Positions 26,058 through 34,004 of a DNA stretch of 64,000 bases are shown here, one piece after another (position 1 is the first letter of the stretch; every line of letters begins with the position of its first letter). A program made the position numbers and the translations under genes. The stretch is from Legionella maceachernii. Lineage in GTDB: Bacteria > Pseudomonadota > Gammaproteobacteria > Legionellales > Legionellaceae. The notes under the pieces were generated by a model that worked only from the letters and a program-made list of their open reading frames with translations, did not search any database and was not told the origin of the DNA. The stretch is taken from the NCBI RefSeq assembly GCF_900167045.1, contig NZ_FUXJ01000014.1:1-64000 (forward strand). Direction: 5' to 3'.

Positions 26058-27315
26058 AATCTAATCGTCTCCCGTGAATGTCTTTATCTAATTGAATGGT
26101 CTTTGTTAAATGAAAGGAAAATTGCTGCGGTTTAAAACCGAAGGAAGAAGGGATACTCGCAGGGATAAACACCATGTCAAAGCTTCCTTGAATGCGCTTT
26201 TCAAGCCAATCGGCAGCTTTGATTGTGCTTTGTGATAGGCTGCCTCCTAAGCCGTAATTCACCATCGAGCCATTGGGTGTGCTCATGATACTGTTACCAT
26301 TGGTGGTATAGCTCATTTGCCATTGTGAAAGGGCATTACCAAATCCTTTTACCCCTTCGGCTGCTACCATGGCAGCAAGCACACGAGGGGCATTACTCAA
26401 ATACTGACCTTTAATGCAAGGATTACCGAAAGCGGTAGTTAGATAGCCTAAGCTTTCGTTATTAATCATTTCAGCGCTACCCTGCATTTGTTCTTTACCT
26501 ACCGTGACAAAATGGCCGTCGCTAAACACAAACAAGGCGGAAGTAACATAGGCTCTGACGCAGCTGATGTTATCGAGAAAGGAACCTACGCCGATAGCAT
26601 ATCCATTGATTTTCATGCCCGAAATGGCAGGCGGTAAAGGAATGCTATTGGCCGCCATTAAATCACCACGACTGATGATGGCTGAGAAAGGAAAAAGGGG
26701 TTGCATGAGTTTTCCCTCCACCGGCACTTCACCAATTAATGCTGAGAGTAAGGTGGTATGGCCTAAATCAGAACCTGCCGGGATAGTGTAATAGGGAATT
26801 CTTTTTTTCGCTTGAGAGAGAGTAGAACCTTTTTCAGATCTGGATGCAGATGTCTCGTTTAAATTTTGCCAATAAGCCAATTCTCGAGGATTTGTTTCTC
26901 GTTGGATAAGTAGTTGATCGATGTCTTTAATGCTGTTGCCTTTTTGTGACGAGTCGGTGCTAATGCGTTCAATGGGATACGCTTTATTCTCTCCTGCTGA
27001 TTTAAGCTGAGTGACTTCTTCTTTAAGTGTTCGAAGTTCCTCTGCGAATGGATTAGCGTTATTTGTTATGGGTAAGCGCGTCTTTAGTGTGTTATTTTGT
27101 TCCTCCAGCAGGCTTAATTTTTTCTCTGCCTCTTGTAGCCGCGCTGCTACATCACGAATGTTGTCATTAAATTGGCTGGCAATTGCTTCATTAAGATTAT
27201 TTGGATCATTCGCTTTTTCATCCACAGGTCCTGCGGTTTTATGATTAAAGAGGATTAAAAGAGTAACCCCAATCACTGTCCCTGTTAAAATCTTAAGGCT
27301 GGCGTGTTTTTTCAT
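26017..27315 (-). CDS. VirB10/TraB-like core protein (PFL_4705 family)
   Basis: The protein has 432 residues. One N-terminal membrane helix (about 8-24) is followed by a periplasmic coiled coil (about 50-95), a linker, and the C-terminal beta domain: YTIPAGSDLGHTTLLSALIG, PFPFSAIISRGDLM-like section, ISCVRAYV and a FVTVGKEQ strand. This layout is that of TIGR03752 proteins, which bridge the inner and outer membranes like VirB10. It overlaps the PFL_4704-like gene upstream by four bases and the lipoprotein gene downstream by 41. Confidence 0.85.
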   Translation of the reverse strand: MKKHASLKILTGTVIGVTLLILFNHKTAGPVDEKANDPNNLNEAIASQFNDNIRDVAARLQEAEKKLSLLEEQNNTLKTRLPITNNANPFAEELRTLKEEVTQLKSAGENKAYPIERISTDSSQKGNSIKDIDQLLIQRETNPRELAYWQNLNETSASRSEKGSTLSQAKKRIPYYTIPAGSDLGHTTLLSALIGEVPVEGKLMQPLFPFSAIISRGDLMAANSIPLPPAISGMKINGYAIGVGSFLDNISCVRAYVTSALFVFSDGHFVTVGKEQMQGSAEMINNESLGYLTTAFGNPCIKGQYLSNAPRVLAAMVAAEGVKGFGNALSQWQMSYTTNGNSIMSTPNGSMVNYGLGGSLSQSTIKAADWLEKRIQGSFDMVFIPASIPSSFGFKPQQFSFHLTKTIQLDKDIHGRRLDYGQAPQISHDFSL

Positions 27316-28100
27316 CGCACATACTCCCCAGCTTCCGCTAAAGCATTAGCAAAAGGCTTATCGGAAATAAGAAAAACGGTAGTAGTATCCTCGTGGCTTC
27401 TTGGTGCTAGGGTATTGGTAGGATAAAATGTTGCCGTTTGCCAATGCCCTACTAAATGGCGTGGATCGATAGTCACTTCCTTATTGAGTAAATTTTTAAG
27501 TTCAACTGCAGTGATATAAAGCAAGCCTCGCTGCCAAGAAATCAATGGCCGTGCTTCAATGCTTGCACCTGAATAGAGCGAAATTTGCCGTCTGGTTTGC
27601 ATGGGGATGCGATTAATGCCCTCTAGAATATTCACTAAGCGTTGTGGGGAATAGAGCGATTGAATGGCAAAACGAGTAAGGGTAATCGCATTGACATCAA
27701 AGGAAATGACTTGCCCTGCTGGATCTGTTTTAGAAGGATCTTGGCTGCTATTTTCAAGCAAAATATCGAGTGCTTTGCCTTCTAAAGTTTTTTCGCCAGC
27801 TGAAAGATTTAAGATAACCACTTCACCTTGCGGCATGAGTTGCACAATCAACCGCTTCTTATGAAAAGCGTCTTTTCCTTTGAGGTAGAGGGTATCTTTA
27901 ACTTTAAGCACGGCAAGATTTTCGCCTGCTTCGTTATCAATGATACTTATGGGCTTTGGGAAATGAATGATTTGTTCATTCTCTAAAGATAGCTGAACTG
28001 CTATCGGTGTTTTATCCCATAAAATGTGGTTAGTTTCCAGTGCAAAAGCTTCACTTGCTAAAAAAACAAAGAGGGGCACTAACCATTTAAATGTTGTCAT
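27312..28100 (-). CDS. VirB9/TraK-like periplasmic protein (PFL_4704 family, TIGR03749)
   Basis: ATG 28100 gives a good signal peptide (MTTFKWLVPLFVFLASEAFA) and has AAAGGA upstream; an earlier start would overlap the previous gene by 77 bases. The mature protein begins with a short beta-rich VirB9-like module (VQLSLENEQIIHFPKPISI) and ends with an ATFYPTNTLAPRSHEDTTTVFLIS stretch (shown in part). The family forms part of the outer-membrane-associated core. It overlaps both neighbours by a few bases. Confidence 0.82.
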   Translation of the reverse strand: MTTFKWLVPLFVFLASEAFALETNHILWDKTPIAVQLSLENEQIIHFPKPISIIDNEAGENLAVLKVKDTLYLKGKDAFHKKRLIVQLMPQGEVVILNLSAGEKTLEGKALDILLENSSQDPSKTDPAGQVISFDVNAITLTRFAIQSLYSPQRLVNILEGINRIPMQTRRQISLYSGASIEARPLISWQRGLLYITAVELKNLLNKEVTIDPRHLVGHWQTATFYPTNTLAPRSHEDTTTVFLISDKPFANALAEAGEYVR

Positions 28101-28746
28101 GTTTATCCTTTGTGGGAGATGCCAACAAATCGTTGACAAGGGTTTCTGGTTGGGTATAACCATCTAAGGCTAATTGGAAAGGGTTATTAAGACGCGATAA
28201 GTACACTCTGGCTACGCGAAAATGGTAATCGACAACTTTATCGGCAATAACCATCGGACTTGCATCACTAATTCGTTGACTGATGCGAAGGGTTAAATGC
28301 ACTTCCCAAAGATTGGGTGCAATTTTTTTTACATCGTTTTCTTCCATAAATCGATAAAGGCTTGCGACTTGAGCGCGATTAAACAATTGAGTTTCTTCGT
28401 AAGCAATCAAGGTTTGCTTGAGAAGCTCACGATGTCGTGGAGTTAAATAATAATGATAAGTTGATAAATTATGCGCAAATTCGGCTTTGCCTCCTTTAGA
28501 CCAGCTGTTTAATGCTGGCACTAAAGTGGCAACAAAGCCTTGTACGTATTCGTTAGGAATTTCATTGGATACCATTAAGCCACCATTACTGGTAATCGCA
28601 GGCGAGAGCCAAAATTCATAACGCTTAGGTATAAGGCCTAAGGTTACGAGAAGCCCTGAAACAATCATCCCAAGAAGCACCACAAATAGCAGCAAGAGGC
28701 GATTTAATTGATTAAGGCTGTCAATTTTTTTCCAGTACTTAAACAT
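28087..28746 (-). CDS. VirB8/TraE-like inner-membrane protein (PFL_4703 family, TIGR03746)
   Basis: The protein has 219 residues. One N-terminal membrane helix (about 15-38) is followed by KRYEFWLSP, NEYVQGFVATLVPALNSW and LSTYHYYLTPRHRELL, a pattern characteristic of the PFL_4703 (DUF2895) family. These proteins are the VirB8-like periplasmic scaffold of GI-type systems. The start codon directly follows the stop of the DUF3487-like gene. Confidence 0.87.
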   Translation of the reverse strand: MFKYWKKIDSLNQLNRLLLLFVVLLGMIVSGLLVTLGLIPKRYEFWLSPAITSNGGLMVSNEIPNEYVQGFVATLVPALNSWSKGGKAEFAHNLSTYHYYLTPRHRELLKQTLIAYEETQLFNRAQVASLYRFMEENDVKKIAPNLWEVHLTLRISQRISDASPMVIADKVVDYHFRVARVYLSRLNNPFQLALDGYTQPETLVNDLLASPTKDKHDNI

Positions 28747-29100
28747 CTATTCCCCTAGTGTCTTCGTAATTTGCCACAGGCCTTGATAATTTAAGTACAC
28801 CCGCCGACAAATACCCCAGCGGCTCAACTTAATCCTTATCTTCTTTGCCAAATAGCATTTCGGTTTTCCTGTTTTAAGTCGGGCTATTTGTTTAGGACAG
28901 ACGGTAATCGCAAGAACAAAGCCCAGTAAAAAACCAATGCAACTAAGTGCAAGTGAGAAACCCCAATTTAAGCCTACAAGAGCAAACACAAGACTCGTCA
29001 GTGGCGTGGTAACCACGACTATCCAAAAAAGCTCCTTTAAACTTAAACCCTTGTAGGCCTCATAGTCGTAAGTCAAGTGGCGTGAGGAAGGTTGATTCAT
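28747..29100 (-). CDS. TIGR03750/DUF3487-like inner-membrane protein (VirB3/TraL-like)
   Basis: The protein has 117 residues. YEAYKGLSLKELFWIVVV begins the first of two hydrophobic segments, which are separated by a short loop. A basic cytosolic tail with KTGKPKCYLAKKIRIKL follows. The layout and position between the VirB2-like and VirB8-like genes fit the DUF3487 family, the probable VirB3/TraL equivalent that connects pilin handling to the VirB4 ATPase. Confidence 0.82.
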   Translation of the reverse strand: MNQPSSRHLTYDYEAYKGLSLKELFWIVVVTTPLTSLVFALVGLNWGFSLALSCIGFLLGFVLAITVCPKQIARLKTGKPKCYLAKKIRIKLSRWGICRRVYLNYQGLWQITKTLGE

Positions 29101-29109
29101 GATTTATTC

Positions 29110-29496
29110 TTAAAGGGTGAATTTAGAGACCATGCTGTAGCCGACGTAACCTGCGACAACGCTGATGGCTAAATAGGTAATGCCCATTACGGCGAAAGTG
29201 CCAAAGGCGACCATTGAGCCATCGTTTTTCTTTGCTTCTTCAATCCCATGTTGGATGGTGGTAATGAACTTAATGAAACTTACGACAGAAGCGATAAAAA
29301 GCAGCAGGCTTAAGCCTTGCTTCACATAGTTGCTCGCCACTGTCATCATGCTTTTGCTGCCATCGCCGATGTTGTCGGCATCGGTGATTTTAGGCACCCA
29401 GTTATCGGCAAAAAGAATGGGAGCATAATAAAAGCTGATTAAACCTGCCCCAATTTTTTGAAAACTCTGTTTGCAGAAGAATGTGAAATTTTTCAT
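29110..29496 (-). CDS. VirB2/pilin-like protein (TIGR03745, PFL_4702 family)
   Basis: The protein has 128 residues with an N-terminal signal (to about residue 30) and two hydrophobic helices at about 58-80 and 94-118. It contains NIGDGSKSMM between cleavage site and first helix, as in DUF2976/TIGR03745 proteins. These are considered the conjugative pilin. It sits four bases after the DUF3262-like gene and ten before the next gene of the cluster. Confidence 0.83.
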   Translation of the reverse strand: MKNFTFFCKQSFQKIGAGLISFYYAPILFADNWVPKITDADNIGDGSKSMMTVASNYVKQGLSLLLFIASVVSFIKFITTIQHGIEEAKKNDGSMVAFGTFAVMGITYLAISVVAGYVGYSMVSKFTL

Positions 29497-29500
29497 TGAA

Positions 29501-29758
29501 TTACCCCTTAGTGGTTAACAGTAAAAGAAAACAGCAGCAAGCGATGATGAGACGAATAAGGCGAAAAGCGAACTGAGTTAAAAAATCCTCTTGTGCCTTT
29601 AAGTCAGCCATGAACTGATTTATGCTAAACAGGATTGCAACAATCATTAACATTAACGCCAAAAAGCGGATGCTATTAGCAAACATGGTTACAGTAAGTC
29701 CGTCGGCAGCATGAGCAAAACTGATGGCGAATTGTTGGCTTAAGTCGGCATTACTCAT
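29501..29758 (-). CDS. DUF3262-like membrane protein (TIGR03758, PFL_4701 family)
   Basis: The protein has 85 residues and two hydrophobic segments (about 30-48 and 66-82). It is short, with F.S...GL.V near the start and a DFL.QF region before the second helix, and it lies between the RAQPRD-like and pilin-like genes. This matches the PFL_4701 family by size, topology and position. A minor pilin-like or pilus-assembly role is suspected for the family. Confidence 0.78.
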   Translation of the reverse strand: MSNADLSQQFAISFAHAADGLTVTMFANSIRFLALMLMIVAILFSINQFMADLKAQEDFLTQFAFRLIRLIIACCCFLLLLTTKG

Positions 29759-29760
29759 GG

Positions 29761-30087
29761 TTATTTTCCAATGAAGTCAAGAGGCAGAGGTGGTATAATT
29801 TTAGGCTCAATGATGGGTTGATTAATGTAATCGATTAAACTATCGCGAATAAGCAGCACATCATCACGCAATCCAGCATGCATTTTCCCATCGGCTCCTT
29901 CAAACGATTCAATGTGCAATTGAATACGTTCATTCGGCTTAATTTCAGTTTGTGCTTCATCCAATAAAGGCATGAGCGCATTCAATTGTTGAATAACACG
30001 TACTAGGGTTTGGTTTAATTCCTCATTAGCAGCGACTGATGAAAAACTCATCCCAATGAGGAGTATTAACAACAATAAACGTTTCAT
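29761..30087 (-). CDS. RAQPRD-family conjugative element protein
   Basis: The protein has 108 residues with a signal peptide (MKRLLLLILLIGMSFSSVAA). The mature helical protein ends with DDVLLIRDSLIDYINQP followed by a proline-rich IEPKIIPPLPLDF tail. This corresponds to the Y-Ixx-P-RAQPRD end of the family, though the RAQPRD motif itself is altered here. It is exported and of unknown role. Position before the PFL_4701-like gene is canonical. Confidence 0.75.
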   Translation of the reverse strand: MKRLLLLILLIGMSFSSVAANEELNQTLVRVIQQLNALMPLLDEAQTEIKPNERIQLHIESFEGADGKMHAGLRDDVLLIRDSLIDYINQPIIEPKIIPPLPLDFIGK

Positions 30088-30095
30088 GATTCTCC

Positions 30096-30770
30096 TTAAG
30101 CGTATTTTTTAAATCGGCAAGTAGTGAATGAGGCAAGTAAGCCGAACAAAAGACTTGCTGGAATAAATAAAACATCGGGTGAAAAGCTAATCGGGAGTGC
30201 TACCCAGGCGGTGATCAGCAACAATAGTAATTTTTTGCTTTGGCGGGTTAATTGATGAAAAACAAAGCTGGACTCACGACCAAGAGAATAGGTGCGGATA
30301 GCGCGTTGGTTTAAACCATCAACAAGGCCAACGGTTATTGCAAGCAAAAAAAGTGGGATCCCCGTGATAATCACTAACAGTTTGATAGATACAAGTGAGA
30401 AGGTTAAACGCGTAAGATCCCAAAATTGTTTTAGGCTTAAGGAGAGTTTAGCTAAAGCCGTGTTTAATTCCCTATCAACGGGGATATGGAAAGAGTTTAA
30501 GTAGTTAATATAGGTTTGGGTATGTTGGCTGTAACCTTCTAAAGAAGAAAGAGTCTGTTCTTCAAACCACAGCTTACAATCTAACGAAACAGGTAATCTA
30601 CTGCATTGGCTAATCGTCAGCGTTTGGATAAAACCTGTGGTCTTCTCAAAACCGAATCGGATCCAAAAAATGAGTGTTAGTCCTAAGAGTAATAACCAAC
30701 CTAAGAATAGGGCTTGAATCACACGAATGAGTAATCTTCTAGTTTGTATTGTTTGTCTACTTATTGCCAT
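30096..30770 (-). CDS. DUF4400-like integrating conjugative element membrane protein (TIGR03747)
   Basis: The protein has 224 residues with about four membrane helices (15-38, 120-150, 180-195, 200-215). Between helices sits VGLVDGLNQRAIRTYSLGRE followed by SSFVFHQ, a near-exact form of the GLVDGLxxRxxRxxxxGRES(x)FxxH motif of TIGR03747. The role in transfer is unknown. It overlaps the PFL_4695-like gene by ten bases. Confidence 0.85.
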   Translation of the reverse strand: MAISRQTIQTRRLLIRVIQALFLGWLLLLGLTLIFWIRFGFEKTTGFIQTLTISQCSRLPVSLDCKLWFEEQTLSSLEGYSQHTQTYINYLNSFHIPVDRELNTALAKLSLSLKQFWDLTRLTFSLVSIKLLVIITGIPLFLLAITVGLVDGLNQRAIRTYSLGRESSFVFHQLTRQSKKLLLLLITAWVALPISFSPDVLFIPASLLFGLLASFTTCRFKKYA

Positions 30771-31219
30771 ACCTTACCCTTATTAAAAATGAGGGGGTAA
30801 TGGGTTTCATGCAGTAATGCCATTAAGTCATCCACATTGGCAGGTAATAAAGGCATTTTGGTGAGTTCCTGTAAGCGATTAAGCTGCTGTGAATTTTCAA
30901 TATTGGTGATAAAGCCAATGGCATTTATTTCTTCTAATTCTTGGCTATGTGTTTTTAACCACTGATAAGACAGTGCATCAGCGCTTAAGATAAATAAGGG
31001 ATAAGAAAAATGAGCAAGGTTTACATGGTGTGACGCCACACTGCCGCTTGTCGCTTTACTCTTTGCGGGTAATCTGGCATCAAGTTTTTCTTGCAGCTTT
31101 AAAGATGCTTGCGTGATTTGCATTTGTTGCATTTCATTGGCTTGTCGAAGTTCTGCAATTTGCCAGCCATAGCAAGAACCAATGATGAGGAAAAGGCAAA
31201 GAAAAGTTTGATTTTTCAT
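30761..31219 (-). CDS. PFL_4695-family conjugative element protein (TIGR03765)
   Basis: The protein has about 152 residues from ATG 31219, which has GGGGAG upstream; the TTG six bases earlier is less likely. After an N-terminal signal/anchor, the protein has PLFILSADALSYQWL, INAIGFITNIENSQQLNRL and the ending LHETHYPLIFNKG. These match the PFL_4695 pattern (PLF-x-x-G-x-D-x-x-S-x-x-WL ... AVG ... HYP). In other systems the homologue (PFL_4695/ICE protein) is often fused or adjacent to PFL_4693. It is exported, role unknown. Confidence 0.8.
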   Translation of the reverse strand: MKNQTFLCLFLIIGSCYGWQIAELRQANEMQQMQITQASLKLQEKLDARLPAKSKATSGSVASHHVNLAHFSYPLFILSADALSYQWLKTHSQELEEINAIGFITNIENSQQLNRLQELTKMPLLPANVDDLMALLHETHYPLIFNKGKVWQ

Positions 31220-31221
31220 GC

Positions 31222-32061
31222 TCAAAATCTCCCCAAATCGACAATAGAGGATTGGCCGTGAGCACTTAATAATAGCAATGGGGTCGTCTTTGTGTTTAAG
31301 TCTAACGATTGAAAATGAAGGTCGCCTTGATTAAGGGTAATTTGGCCGCTGTTAACCAAATGCAGAGGAATTTGATGCTGATTTGCGAAGAGTTGAATGC
31401 TTAAGCTATCGCTCCCTAAAATCATTATATGCAAATGGCTATTAGGCGCAGTAGCAATAGCATCTTGTAGCATCATAAGAATAGTTTGCACGGCATCATT
31501 AGGTTTAATAAAGAAATAGAGGTTATCGCCTGGTTTTAATTGCAAGGGTCTGTAGGCATAAGGTGAAAATGGGGCAGGATCAAAATTACCAACAATGGGG
31601 ACATGAGCAAAAAGTTTGCTGTAAGATTTGTAAAAGGCATTGTTCCAAGCGATGTTTTTACTAATTTTTTGTGCTTCTTGGTTGGCTGCTAACTCAGCGA
31701 AATGATTACGTTCGGCTTCGTTTCTCGCATTAAGGCCAAGGATGTCAATGGGAGTAAGTCTTAAGCCTTCGTAATACATTAAACTGCGGTTTTGCATTAA
31801 TAAGACATAGCGCTTTTCTTCCTCTAAGGTTAGCCCCCAAACTTTTGCTTCATGCAATTGTAACGCCGATAAATTGACTTGGTTGATGTCTTGGTCTGCA
31901 GTGACATCATCTTCGTTTTTTTGTAATCCTGTTTTTGCAAGTGTTATATCTTCAAGATTTATGGAGCTGATGTTTTGCTGAACAAGAGGAGGGATAGCTA
32001 GTTCAGCAAACACACATTGGGCTGACAGTAAGGAAAAGATCATGGTTGCTGGTTTAAGCAT
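31222..32061 (-). CDS. PFL_4693-family conjugative element protein (TIGR03759)
   Basis: Several in-frame ATGs exist. ATG 32061 is chosen because AGGA lies eight bases upstream and it gives a clean signal peptide (MLKPATMIFSLLSAQCVFA). The mature protein has AKVWGLTLEEEKRYVLLMQN, PIDILGLNARNEAERNHFAE, typical of TIGR03759 (W-GL-x-x-EE-x-x-RY-x-x-LM, then LG-x-x-A-x-x-x-x-ER). It is a periplasmic component of GI-type systems with no assigned function. It overlaps the preceding gene by eight bases. Confidence 0.83.
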   Translation of the reverse strand: MLKPATMIFSLLSAQCVFAELAIPPLVQQNISSINLEDITLAKTGLQKNEDDVTADQDINQVNLSALQLHEAKVWGLTLEEEKRYVLLMQNRSLMYYEGLRLTPIDILGLNARNEAERNHFAELAANQEAQKISKNIAWNNAFYKSYSKLFAHVPIVGNFDPAPFSPYAYRPLQLKPGDNLYFFIKPNDAVQTILMMLQDAIATAPNSHLHIMILGSDSLSIQLFANQHQIPLHLVNSGQITLNQGDLHFQSLDLNTKTTPLLLLSAHGQSSIVDLGRF

Positions 32062-32665
32062 GCTCTTCATCCTCATCATACTCAAGGGTTACGATGACAT
32101 GCTCTTTTTTGCGATTCACAAATTCCGCCATTTGTTTACCAAAATCAACACGTGCTACAGTCCAACCCGCAAGAGAGTCGTCTTTTTCAAGCGGTATTAC
32201 TTTGTAGTTATAAATAACACTGACTAGACTCATTTGTTGAATGCTATCAATGCTGACTAGCTCAAAAGGTAATGCAGTTTTGGTAAGAAATTGCACTGGA
32301 TGCTGTTTCTGGTTAAAGGCATTTAATGTGGTTTGAATGGATTCAAGTTTATTATTTAAAGTTGAATGATTTTCTTGAAGGAATTGATTGATTTCCTGTT
32401 CATTTGAGGTTTTAAGCTCCTTGATTAAGGATTTAAGCTGCATGAACTGTGTATTCATGGCAGTTAAATCCGGATTTTCAGCATGAGTGAGTTGATGTTG
32501 CAATTGGGTTAATTGCGATTGGAGTTGTTTAATAGGGGCAGAAAATTCGCTTGAATCGATTGAAGGTTTATGCTGCTTAAGTACGATCAAAATAATGATC
32601 GTCACGATACACATTAAGCTCATTGGGATAAAATTTCCCCATTTTTTTATGCTCTGTAAGTGCAT
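32054..32665 (-). CDS. Inner-membrane coiled-coil transfer protein, family not recognised
   Basis: The protein has 203 residues. One N-terminal membrane helix (about 12-30) is followed by a Gln/Leu-rich coiled coil (about 38-125) and a small C-terminal domain beginning PFELVSIDSIQQMSLVSVIY. Placed between the PilL-like and PFL_4693-like genes with overlaps at both ends, it is clearly part of the transfer operon. Small bitopic proteins with a PilO- or PilP-like C-terminal strand occur at this position in related elements, but I cannot confirm homology. Confidence 0.7.
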   Translation of the reverse strand: MHLQSIKKWGNFIPMSLMCIVTIIILIVLKQHKPSIDSSEFSAPIKQLQSQLTQLQHQLTHAENPDLTAMNTQFMQLKSLIKELKTSNEQEINQFLQENHSTLNNKLESIQTTLNAFNQKQHPVQFLTKTALPFELVSIDSIQQMSLVSVIYNYKVIPLEKDDSLAGWTVARVDFGKQMAEFVNRKKEHVIVTLEYDEDEEHA

Positions 32666-33117
32666 TAGGCTTTTCTCCCTTGTGTATGGGATAGATTAAT
32701 TTTTAAATTTTGATTGAGCCTAAAATTAATTTCCCGAAGTAGAGGATTAGTAATGAGGGTGAATACGTTTTGGCCAACCAAAGTTTCCAGCCCCTCTTTG
32801 ACTGTAAGCGGGCCTAAATGGCGAACGACTTGAGGTAAGGGTAGGCTTAGTGTCAATTGAAGTTCTTGAGACCTTTTATCCGCAGGTGCAAGGTGAAAAC
32901 CGGAATACTGAAGCCAATATTCCAAAGCTTGAGCGATGGTTATTACGGTTTGTGGAAAGTGGACTTGTTGTACCGCAAGCAGAGGGTTTAGTTGTGCCGC
33001 TGATGGCTTATTTTCCACTGTGCCGTACCGATTAATCTGGGTGACATTGGCAGCATCCAGGTTAAATGATACACAAAAGACACTGAGCATTAAGAGAGAA
33101 CGGATTCGAGACATGCA
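32665..33117 (-). CDS. PilL-N-like periplasmic conjugation protein (TIGR03748)
   Basis: The start at ATG 33117, with AAGGA seven bases upstream, gives a signal peptide (MSRIRSLLMLSVFCVSFNLDA). The mature protein contains INRYGTV, QLNPLLAVQQVHFPQTVITI, ALEYWLQYSGFHLAP, LPLPQVVRHLGPLTVKEGLE and a final ITNPLLREINF. This matches the PilL N-terminal family: the YSGYxL and LGPxxLxxAL signatures are clear. It is related to type IVb/thin-pilus systems and is exported. It opens the block of structural transfer genes, right after the CsrA-like gene. Confidence 0.83.
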   Translation of the reverse strand, partial: CMSRIRSLLMLSVFCVSFNLDAANVTQINRYGTVENKPSAAQLNPLLAVQQVHFPQTVITIAQALEYWLQYSGFHLAPADKRSQELQLTLSLPLPQVVRHLGPLTVKEGLETLVGQNVFTLITNPLLREINFRLNQNLKINLSHTQGRKA

Positions 33118-33125
33118 GTTTTTCC

Positions 33126-33503
33126 TTAAGGGAGGCATTTCAGTTGAAAGACGTTACTATCCTTTACAGTTAATTCAGCTTGTTTTTGGAGATAAATCTC
33201 TAAGCGGTCTACATCAATTTTAGGCGGTGCCTTAATGCCGAATTCCACCGAATTTTTAGGCAGGTTAATCGAAATGATTTTCACTTCAATTTGACCCTGA
33301 TCAAAAAAAAGGGACTCCCCTTGGCGTTGAATTTTTAAGAGTTGACTAAATTGTACAAAATCTTTTCTGAAATTCATGTCTGTTACTGGTGTTGCTTTGA
33401 TATTTAAGACAACCGCATATTTTTTAACAGAGAGTAACTTAATTGCGATTTGGCCTTTATTGATGATAATGATTTCACCTTTTTTTCTTCTCAGTTTTAG
33501 CAT
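33126..33503 (-). CDS. LvrC-like protein with two fused CsrA-type domains
   Basis: The protein has 125 residues, twice the size of CsrA. Residues 1-38 start like CsrA (MLKLRRKKGEIIII, then IAIKLLSV, VVLNIKA). Residues 55-108 repeat the pattern more faithfully (LLKIQRQGESLFF, IEVKIISI, VEFGIKAPPKIDVDRLEIY). Arg60 and Arg100 match the two sides of the CsrA RNA-binding surface. CsrA normally works as a dimer, so this may be a single-chain dimer. It lies between lvrB and pilL, where Legionella islands carry the csrA homologue lvrC. By analogy it probably controls translation of element or host transcripts. The first domain has lost the APxxxxVHREE end. Confidence 0.8.
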   Translation of the reverse strand: MLKLRRKKGEIIIINKGQIAIKLLSVKKYAVVLNIKATPVTDMNFRKDFVQFSQLLKIQRQGESLFFDQGQIEVKIISINLPKNSVEFGIKAPPKIDVDRLEIYLQKQAELTVKDSNVFQLKCLP

Positions 33504-33515
33504 GATGTTTCTCTC

Positions 33516-34004
33516 TTATCTTGTATGGCTATGCAGTATTGCTTTCATTTTTTGAAGGTGATATTTAGCGACTTCTGGGCTCGCTCGTGCTACTTTTTCA
33601 GGCTGGTATAAGTTATTTTTACGATTAGCGTTTTTGCAAAAACCTACAAATTCAGGCAATGTTGGTGGTCTAGGTGAAATCTTTAGGCAAAGCGCTATCG
33701 CTTCTTTAACGGTTTGATTATCGTAAGGTTGCAACGTAGTTTCCCAATCTTCTTTCCATTGCAAAATAGCGAAATCGCTTTGAAAAAGGTTTTGCCATAA
33801 ATAGCCGTAACTTGTAGCAAACCGTAAAAATAAGCGTTCAATGCGTTTGCGCTCATACTCAGGATTGGTAGATCGGGTTTGTGTTGTCCTGTTGTGGTTG
33901 TTCTGGCTCCTCGGTGTCAAAATCAAAATCGGCTCCATTTTGGCAGGATTCCCAGAGCCGAGTGAAAGGGGATTGCTTTTCAGCACTTCGCTGATGTTTT
34001 TCAT
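33516..34004 (-). CDS. lvrB: LvrB-like protein (replication-protein-P-like)
   Basis: The protein has 162 residues. ATG 34004 has AAGGG upstream. The first 49 codons overlap the end of lvrA in a different frame. The central region (LFLRFATSYGYLWQNLF, IALCLKISPRPPTLPEF) resembles phage replication protein P-type modules, as described for Legionella vir-region LvrB. Gene order lvrA-lvrB-lvrC matches Legionella islands. Its biochemical role is not established; an element-replication function is inference. Confidence 0.65.
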   Translation of the reverse strand: MKNISEVLKSNPLSLGSGNPAKMEPILILTPRSQNNHNRTTQTRSTNPEYERKRIERLFLRFATSYGYLWQNLFQSDFAILQWKEDWETTLQPYDNQTVKEAIALCLKISPRPPTLPEFVGFCKNANRKNNLYQPEKVARASPEVAKYHLQKMKAILHSHTR

